From the NCBI RefSeq assembly GCF_011742925.1, contig NZ_WAEL01000005.1, forward strand, positions 372,001 through 436,000: a DNA stretch of 64,000 nt, given 5' to 3'. Numbering within the stretch: the stretch's first letter is position 1; each line of letters begins with the position of its first letter. Positions 1 to 7,706 of the stretch are shown in pieces. The notes beneath the pieces were generated by a model. It was not told the DNA's origin. It did not search any database and saw only the letters and a program-made list of their open reading frames with translations. This stretch comes from Fibrivirga algicola. Its GTDB lineage: Bacteria; Bacteroidota; Bacteroidia; Cytophagales; Spirosomataceae. The position numbers were made by a program, and so were the translations under genes.

Positions 1-665
1 GGTTCGCCAACACGATTCATGGGCGTACGAGCCAGAATAGCCTGCAATTTATCGGGGTTGTCGAGCACCGGCGCGGCCAGCGGAGTGCGGATGTACCAGG
101 GCGCCACCGCGTTGACCCGAATCCCGTCCTGTGCCCATTCTACCGCCAAATTTCGCGTGAGCTGATTCATGGCCGCCTTGGTCATGCCGTAGAGCGATCC
201 GCTGCTGGTATGGGTTAGTCCCGATACCGACGACACAAAGACAATGCTGCTTTGCCCCGTGGCTTTCAACAGCGGATACACCGCCTGGGTCAATTCGTAG
301 GCCGAGCGGATGTTCGTGTTCAACACGTAGTCATACTCGTCGGCAGCATAATCGGCAGTGGGTTTACGAATGTTCGTACCCACGTTGTTAACCAGGATTC
401 CCACGCTTCCCCACGTTTCTTTCACGGCGTCGGCCAGGGTGCGGGCGGCGTCGGGTTGGCTCAGGTCAACGGCCAGCCCTTCTACCACGTAGCCTTGCTG
501 ACGATACTCAGTGAGTTGCTGCTGGAGCAGGTCATTGTCGCGGGCTACTACAAATACAGCCGCACCAAGCTGCAAAAACTGCCGCACAATGGCTTCGCCA
601 ATGCCTTTTGTAGCACCCGTTACAAGAGCACGCTGACCCTGCAGGGAAAAAAGTGGAGTGTTCAT
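1..665 (-). CDS. SDR family oxidoreductase, 3' part cut by the window edge
   Basis: A short-chain dehydrogenase/reductase reads leftward out of the window; 221 residues are visible and the C-terminus is missing. The Rossmann glycine motif is TGATKGIG (residues 16-23), followed by VNNVG (92-96), a catalytic serine in VSSVSG and the YxxxK pair Y159/K163. The NNVGTN stretch resembles tropinone-reductase-like SDRs, whose substrates are usually unknown from sequence. The ATG overlaps the TGA of the upstream membrane-protein gene (ATGA), so the two are probably translationally coupled. It is the last visible gene of a leftward operon that starts at 3952. Family assignment is firm; substrate is not known. 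Confidence 0.9.
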   Translation of the reverse strand, partial: MNTPLFSLQGQRALVTGATKGIGEAIVRQFLQLGAAVFVVARDNDLLQQQLTEYRQQGYVVEGLAVDLSQPDAARTLADAVKETWGSVGILVNNVGTNIRKPTADYAADEYDYVLNTNIRSAYELTQAVYPLLKATGQSSIVFVSSVSGLTHTSSGSLYGMTKAAMNQLTRNLAVEWAQDGIRVNAVAPWYIRTPLAAPVLDNPDKLQAILARTPMNRVGE

Positions 666-1063
666 GATCGTTTTGAAATGCGGTCGAACAGCGTCTTGCC
701 CACGACCAGCATGATTAATCCCGGCAGCAAAATAGCGCCAGCCCGGAAGCCAGCCCCTGTCAGTTTATAAACGCCCTCATTGAACTGGATAGCGCTGATA
801 AACAACCAGTAGCCACTTGCTGAAAGGAGCACCGCCAGAAGCAGCACTGCTATGGTTTTGGTTGCCCGGCCAATCAGCGCTGTTAGCAGGATCGATACGC
901 CGACAACGGCAGCCACAGTGCCCAGTGCACGGGGAAAGGTTTTCAGGTAATTGTAATCGTAGAAAAAAATACCGGCCCGTCCGAGGAGGTTAGGGTGCGA
1001 CATCAACCAGCCGTCGAGTACAACCAGAACGGCTAGTAATACGTAGAAAAAAGGGTTCTTCAT
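662..1063 (-). CDS. small four-helix membrane protein, unknown function
   Basis: A 133-residue protein with about four hydrophobic segments (near residues 5-20, 45-65, 70-90 and 105-122) and a basic C-terminus. I do not recognise a family. It starts 5 bases after the stop of the upstream gene and overlaps the downstream SDR start by ATGA, so it sits inside one transcription unit with the SDR and the iron-sulfur proteins. The position suggests an inner-membrane accessory role, but nothing in the sequence identifies a ligand or partner. Confidence 0.75.
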   Translation of the reverse strand: MKNPFFYVLLAVLVVLDGWLMSHPNLLGRAGIFFYDYNYLKTFPRALGTVAAVVGVSILLTALIGRATKTIAVLLLAVLLSASGYWLFISAIQFNEGVYKLTGAGFRAGAILLPGLIMLVVGKTLFDRISKRS

Positions 1064-1067
1064 GAAA

Positions 1068-1565
1068 TTAAGCAGACACTGGCTTGATGTACCGCTTCAG
1101 CCAGGTTTGGGCAGCAGGTACGTGCCAGGCGGTCAAATATTCCGCTTTTGTTTTTATCAGTGTATTAAAAACGAGTGTATCGGCTGTTAGCGTGCCCTCG
1201 GCGAAAGCGGCCTTCAAATCACCCAGAGGCAAACTCTGTACTGACCCGTCAGCGGCGAGGTACGTTACCGACCGGTCCATAAAATCAATGCCCAATACCT
1301 GCCCGGCGGCCTGCACTGAATGCACCGATGAGTCGATGGAACAGCCGCTGGGAAGTCCCGCTCCTTCATCGACTGCAAGGAGTAGAAACCGGCCGTCGAC
1401 AACCCGGGCTGCGGCCAGCAGCGGGTGCCCATGCGCCGCCCAATTGGCCAGTGCTGGCTGCAACGTCATTTCAACGGCCGTTATTTCGTCGGCGGTGAGC
1501 ACCCGGTTTGCCTGGTACACCCACAGGCGGGCATCGGGCGTTATTTGGTCGAAAGAGATAACCAT
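1068..1565 (-). CDS. conserved Bacteroidota protein of unknown function (often mislabelled ABC transporter ATPase)
   Basis: A 165-residue soluble protein starting MVISFDQITPDARLWVYQ. The open frame extends further upstream, but the ATG at 1565 is preferred because the longer version would start inside the palindromic intergenic spacer. I recall similar Cytophagales proteins carrying the database name ABC transporter ATPase, but no Walker A or signature motif is visible, so that name is not supported. The segment around GCSIDSSVHS looks like the conserved core. It lies between the HdrB-like gene and a small membrane protein in the same operon. Function unknown. Confidence 0.75.
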   Translation of the reverse strand: MVISFDQITPDARLWVYQANRVLTADEITAVEMTLQPALANWAAHGHPLLAAARVVDGRFLLLAVDEGAGLPSGCSIDSSVHSVQAAGQVLGIDFMDRSVTYLAADGSVQSLPLGDLKAAFAEGTLTADTLVFNTLIKTKAEYLTAWHVPAAQTWLKRYIKPVSA

Positions 1566-1572
1566 AAATGAA

Positions 1573-1661
1573 TGTTGAATTTGGGATTTACAATTTAAGA
1601 TCGACTTCGCTACGGGATAAGACAGCAAAACAACTCCCCAACTCGTAAATCCAAAATCTTA
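1573..1661. repeat. imperfect intergenic palindrome, weak member of a class
   Basis: A left arm around 1577-1595 (core GGGATTTAC) is partly complementary to a right arm at about 1640-1661 that includes the stop codon of the HdrB-like gene. About 14 of 19 core positions fit. The arms are built from near-repeats of the word GATTT. There is no T-run, so it is not a standard intrinsic terminator. It resembles the stronger palindromes at 2468, 36476, 37867 and 46025 in layout. Confidence 0.45.
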
Positions 1662-2459
1662 CAACCCCTGCCCTTGCGCGATCAGTTCCGAAATGTCGTA
1701 GACCTTCACGGAGTCTTCGCGATTCTGGTTTTTTACGCCGTCGCTCATCATGGTCATGCAGAACGGGCATGCTACAGCGATGGTGTCGGCACCGGTAGCG
1801 AGAGCCTCCTGGGTACGTTCAACGTTCACATCTTTTTTACCGGGCTCGGGTTCTTTAAAATACTGAGCGCCACCGGCTCCGCAGCAGAGGCCGTTTGCTT
1901 TCACACGCTTCATTTCTACCAGATCGGCATCCAGCGCGGCCAGCACTTCGCGTGGGGCTTCGTAGACCTTATTGGCCCGGCCTAGGTAACACGAATCGTG
2001 AAATGTGATTTTACGGCCTTTGAACGATTGCCCATCTTCCACCTTTACGCGCCCCTCGTTGATAAGCTGCTGCAGAAACTGTGAGTGGTGAATGACTTCG
2101 TAGTTACCGCCCAGATCGGGATATTCATTCTTGAGCGTGTTGAAGCAATGCGGGCAAGCCGTCACGATCTTCTTCACGTTGTAGCCGTTGAGGACCTGAA
2201 TGTTGCTAATGGCCAGCATCTGAAACAGGAACTCATTGCCTGCCCGACGAGCCGGGTCACCGGTGCACGATTCTTCAGGCCCCAGCACGGCGAACTTAAT
2301 GCCTACATGGTTCAGGATGCGCACAAAGGCCAGCGTAACGCGCTTGTAACGATCATCGAATGATCCGGCGCAACCCACCCAAAACAAAATTTCGGGCTCA
2401 TCGCCAGCGGCCATCATATCGGCCATAGTGGGCACGGTGTATGTTCTTTCTGTAGTCAT
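1659..2459 (-). CDS. (Fe-S)-binding protein with two CCG domains, HdrB-like
   Basis: A 266-residue protein with two cysteine-rich CCG-type domains, as in heterodisulfide reductase subunit B, LutA and GlpC relatives. Cysteines lie at 30, 65, 102 and 105 (first domain) and at 157, 192, 193, 231 and 234 (second; motifs CYLGR, LCCGAGG, CPFC). Proteins of this type hold a non-cubane or 4Fe-4S cluster and pass electrons to a small substrate or carrier. The frame extends 26 codons further, but that part lies in the palindromic spacer; the ATG at 2459 starts MTTERTYTV. The upstream gene encodes the matching HdrC-like membrane subunit, so the two probably form a membrane electron-transfer complex facing the cytoplasm. 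The donor and acceptor are not known. Confidence 0.88.
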   Translation of the reverse strand: MTTERTYTVPTMADMMAAGDEPEILFWVGCAGSFDDRYKRVTLAFVRILNHVGIKFAVLGPEESCTGDPARRAGNEFLFQMLAISNIQVLNGYNVKKIVTACPHCFNTLKNEYPDLGGNYEVIHHSQFLQQLINEGRVKVEDGQSFKGRKITFHDSCYLGRANKVYEAPREVLAALDADLVEMKRVKANGLCCGAGGAQYFKEPEPGKKDVNVERTQEALATGADTIAVACPFCMTMMSDGVKNQNREDSVKVYDISELIAQGQGL

Positions 2460-2467
2460 GTTTTTCG

Positions 2468-2555
2468 GGGTTTGGCGTTTGTAGTTTGATGTTACGCTGC
2501 CAAGCAACTGGATTGTGCTTAAGCAGCGCAACGTCAAACAGCAAACTACAAACTC
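2468..2555. repeat. long imperfect intergenic palindrome
   Basis: Arms 2468-2500 and 2523-2555 (33 bases each) match as reverse complements at about 26 of 33 positions. The right arm ends on the stop codon of the HdrC-like gene. The arms are made of GTTTG words spaced by two bases. No poly-T tail follows, so a simple intrinsic terminator is unlikely. A processing or mRNA-stabilising hairpin is possible. Confidence 0.75.
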
Positions 2556-3952
2556 TATTTCTTTAAGGGTTCATTGACTTGTTCGGCCCAGTTGAAGCGG
2601 TCACTGGGGGAGAATTTCCAGGGGGCCTGGTTGTTTTCTACGTTGCTGAACATGGCATTCCATGAAGCGGGGGCCTGTGCATCTTCCATCACCTTGAAGC
2701 GACGCATTTGCAGGATGATGTTTAACGGATTGATGTTGACGGGGCAGGCATTGACGCAGGCCTGACAGGTGGTGCAGGCGTTGATCTCCTCGACAGTGGT
2801 GTAGTCGCCCAGGAGCGATTTGTCGTCAGTGTAGTCAGCCCCGTTCTTCTGCTTGCCGTTCATGATTTCTTCGGCCCGCCAGCGGGTATCCATCATGATT
2901 TTGCGCGGCGACAGTTTCTTGCCCGTAATGTTGGCCGGACAGGCAGCAGTACAACGGCCGCACTGGGTGCAGGAGAACGCCCCCATGATGTCGACCCACG
3001 ACAGGTCAGGTACGTCCTTCGCGCCAAATTTGCCGATATCCGACGGTTGCTCGCCATTTTCGTTGGCCTGTTCGGCATTACCGACGGCGTCGATGGCCAC
3101 AGTTGGTTCAATGCCGAGGGCCAGTTGCACCTCTTTGGTGATGGTCGGCATGTTCTTCATCTCGCCTTTGGGCTGCAGATCCGAGAAGTAGACATTCGGG
3201 AAAGCCAGGCCGATGTGCAGGTGCTTCGAGTACGTTACGTAGGCAGCGAAGAACAGAATGCCCAGGATGTGGAACCACCACGAAAAACGTTCGTAGGCTA
3301 CCAGGCCGCCATCGCTCAGGCCGGTAAACAGCGGCTTCAGGTATTGGCTGATCAGGAAATCGGGCACTACGCCTTTCAGTTCACCGTAATGGCCTACGCC
3401 CCGGTCACGCAATACGCTATCGGAGGCGTTCCAGGTCAAGAAAGCGATCATCAGTACGATTTCAAAAATCAGGATCAGCGTGGCATCGAGTCGGGGCCAT
3501 TGGGGGCGCATTTCTTCATGCCGTTCGGGTTGCAACCGGCTTACTTTGGTCAGGTAGCGACGGCTCAGGAACACAACGCAAACGGCCAGTACGCCAAACG
3601 CCAGCACCTCGAACACGCCGATCAGGAAGGGGTAAATAGGGGCAATGTAAGGAGCAAAGACCCGGTGCGTACCCAGCAGGCCATCGATAATGATCTCCAG
3701 AATTTCGAGGTTAATGATGACGAAACCAACATAGATGACCAGATGCATCAGGGCCACGGTGAGGTTGGTGAACATCTTTTTTTGCCCGAAGGCGATGAGC
3801 AGCATCAGGTTGAATCGCTCGCCGGGATTATCGCTGCGATCTTCCGGACGGCCCAGATTTATAGCCCCGGAAATGTAGTTAACCCGTCGGGCAATCACGA
3901 CTGCGGCTATAATGAGGGCCGCAGCAAACACTAGTTGTTGAATCAGTTCCAT
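2555..3952 (-). CDS. membrane-bound 4Fe-4S dicluster protein, HdrC/NarI-like
   Basis: A 465-residue protein with an N-terminal membrane part (helices near residues 5-20, 60-85, 105-130, 155-175 and 222-240), then a cytoplasmic domain with two 4Fe-4S motifs: C328/C331/C334/C338 (CTQCGRCTAACP) and C393/C396/C399/C403 (CTTCQACVNACP). The layout resembles HdrC, QmoC and FadF/EtfD-type quinone-linked proteins, except that the CCG domain is a separate downstream gene. This suggests electron exchange between the menaquinone pool and a cytoplasmic donor, for example an electron-transfer flavoprotein. That is inference; no donor gene is in the window. It is the first gene of the leftward operon. Confidence 0.88.
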   Translation of the reverse strand: MELIQQLVFAAALIIAAVVIARRVNYISGAINLGRPEDRSDNPGERFNLMLLIAFGQKKMFTNLTVALMHLVIYVGFVIINLEILEIIIDGLLGTHRVFAPYIAPIYPFLIGVFEVLAFGVLAVCVVFLSRRYLTKVSRLQPERHEEMRPQWPRLDATLILIFEIVLMIAFLTWNASDSVLRDRGVGHYGELKGVVPDFLISQYLKPLFTGLSDGGLVAYERFSWWFHILGILFFAAYVTYSKHLHIGLAFPNVYFSDLQPKGEMKNMPTITKEVQLALGIEPTVAIDAVGNAEQANENGEQPSDIGKFGAKDVPDLSWVDIMGAFSCTQCGRCTAACPANITGKKLSPRKIMMDTRWRAEEIMNGKQKNGADYTDDKSLLGDYTTVEEINACTTCQACVNACPVNINPLNIILQMRRFKVMEDAQAPASWNAMFSNVENNQAPWKFSPSDRFNWAEQVNEPLKK

Positions 3953-4035
3953 ATTTTTTAGCAGGTTAATCGGCTAAGGGTCAACTCGAAGGCGGTTAGG
4001 TTGTTCATTGGTAAAACTTTTTTATACATAAAGGC

Positions 4036-4066
4036 TTGCGCTGCATGCCCCCGGCGCCTACTTTTG
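4036..4066 (+). promoter_or_regulatory. Bacteroidota-type promoter for tRNA-Phe
   Basis: A -33 TTG (4036-4038) is followed after 20 bases by a -7 box TACTTTTG (4059-4066), which fits the TAnnTTTG consensus. Transcription would start near 4072, about 20 bases before the tRNA. Confidence 0.7.
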
Positions 4067-4091
4067 CACCCACGTTTAACACAAACGTCGC

Positions 4092-4164
4092 GGTGATGTA
4101 GCTCAGTTGGTAGAGCAAAGGACTGAAAATCCTTGTGTCGGCGGTTCGATTCCGTCCATCACCA
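4092..4164 (+). tRNA. tRNA-Phe (anticodon GAA)
   Basis: A full cloverleaf: acceptor stem GGTGATG/CATCACC, D-arm GCTC...GAGC, anticodon stem AAGGA/TCCTT with loop CTGAAAA (GAA at 4125-4127), and a T-arm with TTCGATT. Discriminator base A is at 4164. The next bases are CCG, so the CCA end is not encoded and must be added by the CCA enzyme. It has its own promoter and terminator and is therefore a single-gene unit. Confidence 0.97.
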
Positions 4165-4172
4165 CCGCACAG

Positions 4173-4203
4173 AAAGCCTTCTCTATCCAGAGAGGGCTTT
4201 TTT
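4173..4203 (+). terminator. intrinsic terminator of tRNA-Phe
   Basis: A 12-base stem (4173-4184 with 4189-4200, one G-T pair), loop ATCC, then a run of T to 4203. Confidence 0.9.
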
Positions 4204-4239
4204 GTTGTGAGTTGGTGGGCGGAGTTGATGAGGCAGATA

Positions 4240-4253
4240 GTATGCATGCATAC
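4240..4253. repeat. perfect 14-base palindrome
   Basis: GTATGCATGCATAC reads the same on both strands. It lies about 100 bases before the DUF2279 gene in an otherwise featureless spacer. It could be a protein-binding operator; nothing else supports this. Confidence 0.4.
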
Positions 4254-4353
4254 CATTTTTAGTGAGAGGCAAATATACAGCTTCCCTCATTGCGGTCAAG
4301 GCAGAAATTCGGGTAATTTTAACGCACCCACATCGTCATGACCGTCACCGCCA

Positions 4354-5376
4354 ATGAGCGCCCTATCCCGCTTGCTCCTTCTAACCGGATGCCTGTTTCA
4401 CAGCCTGCACGGTCTCTCTCAGGATCACCTACCTACCGCACTTGCTCCGGCTGATGGCCCGTTTATAGCCCTGCAAGTGACCCAACCAGCCAATAATCAA
4501 GTACGTATCGACTCAACCGCAACGCCTACCAATAGACCCGATTCACTGATACGCCAATCCGATACACTGTCCCGGTCAACGCGGCGGTTGCGAACGGGCC
4601 TGCTGCTAAGTTCATCGGTGCTTACGCTGGGGGCCACCTATGTATACCTCGAAAAAAGGTGGTGGGGTGATGGATACACCAGCATGCATTTCGACGACGG
4701 TCGTGATTTTCGGTATGCCAGCAACATCGACAAGTTTGGGCACCTGCTCGGTGGGGTGTTCACCGCCGATGTTTACTACAGCGGTTTTCGCTGGGCGGGC
4801 TTATCGCAGCGGCGCGCCGAGTGGTATGCGTTAGGCGCAACGGCGTTTGTGCAATTAAGCATTGAGTTCAAAGATGGCTTTTCTCCTAATTACGGATTCA
4901 GTTGGGCCGATGTGACGATAGGTACGTTGGGTGGCTTCTGGCCAATGTTTCAGCGCCGCTCGACCTTCATTCGCGATAGCCAACTGAAGTTCAGCTATTG
5001 GCAACGAACGGACAAATACTTCGAACACCGGGGTATTGAACCGCAGGCATTCTCGATAGACGATTACATTAATCAAACCTACTGGTTCTCGTTTTCGCCG
5101 AGGCTTTTATTCGGCCCCCAGTTTAGGCAGAAATGGCCCGATTGGCTGCAATTATCGGTTGGTGTCGGGCTGGACGCTACCACCTGGAGCCCAATCAGAA
5201 ATGGCGAGGGTGGGCTGTGGGAGGTGTATCTGGCTCCCGATATCGATCTGGTTAAACTCTTTAAACCGAAAAAGCCCCTGATGCGATCAGTGTTGCGGTT
5301 ATTGAACTACATCAAAGTGCCGATGCCAACCCTGCAACTTGGTCCCCAGCCGAGGCTATGGGCGTTGTACTTTTAA
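4354..5376 (+). CDS. DUF2279-like secreted or membrane protein
   Basis: A 340-residue protein with an N-terminal signal segment (LLLLTGCLFHSLHGLSQ) and a further hydrophobic stretch near residues 75-93. The middle contains the conserved-looking ASNIDKFGHLLGG and EFKDGFSPNYGFSWAD, which match my memory of DUF2279 proteins of Bacteroidota. These are predicted envelope proteins without a known reaction. The second half is rich in aromatic residues and may form an outer-membrane barrel. It is monocistronic and is followed by the PQQ dehydrogenase on the same strand. Confidence 0.75.
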   Translation: MSALSRLLLLTGCLFHSLHGLSQDHLPTALAPADGPFIALQVTQPANNQVRIDSTATPTNRPDSLIRQSDTLSRSTRRLRTGLLLSSSVLTLGATYVYLEKRWWGDGYTSMHFDDGRDFRYASNIDKFGHLLGGVFTADVYYSGFRWAGLSQRRAEWYALGATAFVQLSIEFKDGFSPNYGFSWADVTIGTLGGFWPMFQRRSTFIRDSQLKFSYWQRTDKYFEHRGIEPQAFSIDDYINQTYWFSFSPRLLFGPQFRQKWPDWLQLSVGVGLDATTWSPIRNGEGGLWEVYLAPDIDLVKLFKPKKPLMRSVLRLLNYIKVPMPTLQLGPQPRLWALYF

Positions 5377-5428
5377 GACGTATCTCGAAGCTGGCTCTTC
5401 AAGATACTATACCCTCCTTCTTATGCTA

Positions 5429-5436
5429 TATATTTG
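5429..5436 (+). promoter_or_regulatory. -7 promoter box of the PQQ dehydrogenase
   Basis: TATATTTG fits TAnnTTTG exactly. No clear -33 TTG is seen. The box overlaps a possible TTG start codon at 5434, which argues that translation really begins at the ATG at 5461. Confidence 0.55.
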
Positions 5437-5460
5437 GGAAATAGTACAACAGACGCCCTT

Positions 5461-7596
5461 ATGTATCGCCTTCTTTTTTGCTTTGCCGTAGCCTTTCTGG
5501 TGGGTTCAGTTATTATTGTATTACCCTCTTTAACACCCGCTACTACCGACCAGTCGGGCAACTGGGGCGATTACCTGGGTGGGCCAGACCGGGCGCACTA
5601 TTCGCCACTGACGCAGATAACCCCGGAAAACGTACAGAAATTACGCGTTGCCTGGACCTACAGTGCCCCCGATAGTGGACAGATGCAGTGCAACGCGCTA
5701 GTAGTCGATGGGGTGTTGTATGGCGTTACGGCGGCGGTGCAGGCTTTTGCACTCGATGCCACTACTGGTCGCGAGTTGTGGCGGTTCGGCGATGCGCTCA
5801 AGGCGTGGCACAGCACCAGCCGGGGGGTGGCCTTTTGGCAAAGTCCCGATAAAGCCGATCGCCGTATTCTCTACACGCTCGGCAGCAACCTGTATGCGCT
5901 GGATGCCCGCACGGGTAAGCCCATTCCCGGCTTTGGCGAGGGCGGGCATGTTGACCTGCATGCGGGATTAGGCCCCGACAACGCAGAGAAGTTTATAATC
6001 TCGAACACGCCCGGTACTATTGCCGGTAACCTGATCATTATGCCCGTTCGGGTATCGGAAGAAGCGGGAGCGGCACCGGGACATGTTCGGGCGTTCGATG
6101 TGCAGACAGGCAAGCTGGTCTGGACGTTTCGGACCATTCCGCATCCGAACGAGGCGGGCTATGATACCTGGCCGAAAGACGCCTACAAGAATCCAGCCAT
6201 TGGCGGGGCCAACTGCTGGGCGGGTATGGCCTACGACGCTAAGCGGCAGATCGTGTACGTACCCACCGGCTCGGCCTCCTTCGATTTTTACGGCGGCAAC
6301 CGAAAAGGGGCAAATCTGTACGCCAACTGTTTGCTGGCCCTCGACGCCCGTACGGGTAAACGGCTATGGCATTTTCAGTTTATGCACCACGATATCTGGG
6401 ATCGCGACTTGCCTGCCCCGCCTACGCTGATGACCGTTCGGAAAAACGGACAGTTGATCGATGTAGTAGCGCAAACAACCAAAACGGGCTACGTGTATGT
6501 GTTCGAGCGGGCAACGGGTAAACCTGTATTTCCGATCCAGGAGGTGCCGATGCTGCCCTCTGACATGCCGGGTGAGGCAGCCTGGCCCACGCAGCCTATT
6601 CCGACGTTGCCCGCGCCGTTTGCCCGTCAATCGTTGACGGTACATGAGCTCAACGCGTATTCGGTCGATAAAGACTCGATTCGGACGTTGTTCAACACGA
6701 TCGATCACCGCCCTTTTGCGCCACTCAACCAGACCACGGGTACGTTGCTGTTTCCCGGCTGCGACGGTGGAGCTGAATGGGGCGGATCGGCCGCCGACCC
6801 GAACGGTACGCTGTACGTAAACGCCAACGAGATGGCCTGGATTTTCAAGCTGAAGGCCACACCGAAACAAGATGAACTGGCCCACCTCAGCCCCGGTCAA
6901 CGCGTCTATACGGTTAACTGCCAGACCTGCCATGGTCCCGAGCGAAAGGGCAACCCCAAAAGTGGGTTTCCGTCGCTGGTCGATCTTGGCACCCGGCGCG
7001 ATCGAGCGTATGTGTCGCAGATTATCAGCGGGGGTAAAGGTATGATGCCGGGTTTTCCGCAGCTTTCGGGCGAAGAAAAGCAGGCACTGCTGTCATTCCT
7101 GTTCGATCAGGAGAAAAAAGAAGTTGGTGCCAGGCCAGCTGTTGCCAAAGCGAGCACGAAGGCCCCTGAGCAGCCGTATAAGATCACCGGCTACAATCGC
7201 TTTGTCGACAGCCAGGGAATGCCGGCCATTGCGCCGCCCTGGGGTACACTTACCGCTATTGACCTGAACACCGGCAAACACCGCTGGCAGGTGCCGCTGG
7301 GCGATGTAAAAGCTGTTTCTGACAAAAACGGCGGCGTGACTACCGGTACCGAAAACTATGGTGGCCCGGCAGTAACGGCCAGTGGCCTGCTCTTTATTGC
7401 CGCTACAAAAGACGAGCAGTTCCGGGCATTTGATACTAAAACCGGCAAGGTGGTTTGGCAAACTACGCTCCCCGCTGCGGGCCACGCTACGCCAAGCGTG
7501 TACCAGGTCGACGGAAAGCAGTACGTTGTAATTGCCTGTGGCGGCGGAAAACTGGGCACCAAAAAAGGGAATCAGTACGTAGCCTTCTCGCTTTGA
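5461..7596 (+). CDS. PQQ-dependent dehydrogenase with an inserted cytochrome c domain
   Basis: A 711-residue quinoprotein. An N-terminal hydrophobic segment (about 4-22) exports or anchors it in the periplasm. Propeller blades follow, beginning GDYLGGPDRAHYSPL, with repeated DATTGRELW and DARTGKRLW motifs typical of PQQ alcohol and glucose dehydrogenases. A mono-heme cytochrome c lies within the propeller at about residues 475-550: CQTCH at 487-491 and a likely axial methionine in GGKGMMPGFP (about 527). The last propeller blades come after the heme domain (GTLTAIDLNTGKHRWQ to the end). Enzymes of this class oxidise sugars or alcohols and pass electrons through heme to the respiratory chain. 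The substrate is not clear. The ATG at 5461 is chosen because the upstream TTG lies inside the promoter box. Confidence 0.9.
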   Translation: MYRLLFCFAVAFLVGSVIIVLPSLTPATTDQSGNWGDYLGGPDRAHYSPLTQITPENVQKLRVAWTYSAPDSGQMQCNALVVDGVLYGVTAAVQAFALDATTGRELWRFGDALKAWHSTSRGVAFWQSPDKADRRILYTLGSNLYALDARTGKPIPGFGEGGHVDLHAGLGPDNAEKFIISNTPGTIAGNLIIMPVRVSEEAGAAPGHVRAFDVQTGKLVWTFRTIPHPNEAGYDTWPKDAYKNPAIGGANCWAGMAYDAKRQIVYVPTGSASFDFYGGNRKGANLYANCLLALDARTGKRLWHFQFMHHDIWDRDLPAPPTLMTVRKNGQLIDVVAQTTKTGYVYVFERATGKPVFPIQEVPMLPSDMPGEAAWPTQPIPTLPAPFARQSLTVHELNAYSVDKDSIRTLFNTIDHRPFAPLNQTTGTLLFPGCDGGAEWGGSAADPNGTLYVNANEMAWIFKLKATPKQDELAHLSPGQRVYTVNCQTCHGPERKGNPKSGFPSLVDLGTRRDRAYVSQIISGGKGMMPGFPQLSGEEKQALLSFLFDQEKKEVGARPAVAKASTKAPEQPYKITGYNRFVDSQGMPAIAPPWGTLTAIDLNTGKHRWQVPLGDVKAVSDKNGGVTTGTENYGGPAVTASGLLFIAATKDEQFRAFDTKTGKVVWQTTLPAAGHATPSVYQVDGKQYVVIACGGGKLGTKKGNQYVAFSL

Positions 7597-7617
7597 GAGA
7601 GCCGATGCATCAGTAAC

Positions 7618-7636
7618 CGGCCGAAAACTTCGGCCG
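7618..7636. terminator. short hairpin after the PQQ dehydrogenase
   Basis: CGGCCGAA and TTCGGCCG form an 8-base stem with a 3-base loop, 21 bases after the stop codon. No T-run follows, so terminator function is uncertain. Confidence 0.4.
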
Positions 7637-7664
7637 AGTCAACGCCGGTCTGGGTACGTTCGAG

Positions 7665-7672
7665 TAGTTTTG
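7665..7672 (+). promoter_or_regulatory. candidate -7 box for the acyltransferase
   Basis: TAGTTTTG fits TAnnTTTG and lies 34 bases before the ATG at 7707. The -33 region is weak. Confidence 0.45.
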
Positions 7673-7706
7673 TAGTGTCCAAAACTGGATTCTGTATCAA
7701 GTCTGT

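Noticed and set aside
1068-1628. The name ABC transporter ATPase for the conserved 165-residue protein
   Set aside because: No Walker A, Walker B or signature motif is present. The long frame to 1628 also runs into a palindrome.
3047-3934. A 295-codon open frame opposite the HdrC-like gene
   Set aside because: No family motif, and the other strand has clear membrane helices and two 4Fe-4S motifs.
4005-4256. Small open frame over the tRNA-Phe region
   Set aside because: It overlaps the tRNA and its terminator on the other strand and has no coding character.
5434-5460. TTG start giving a longer PQQ dehydrogenase
   Set aside because: The TTG lies within a TAnnTTTG promoter box, so it would precede the transcript start.
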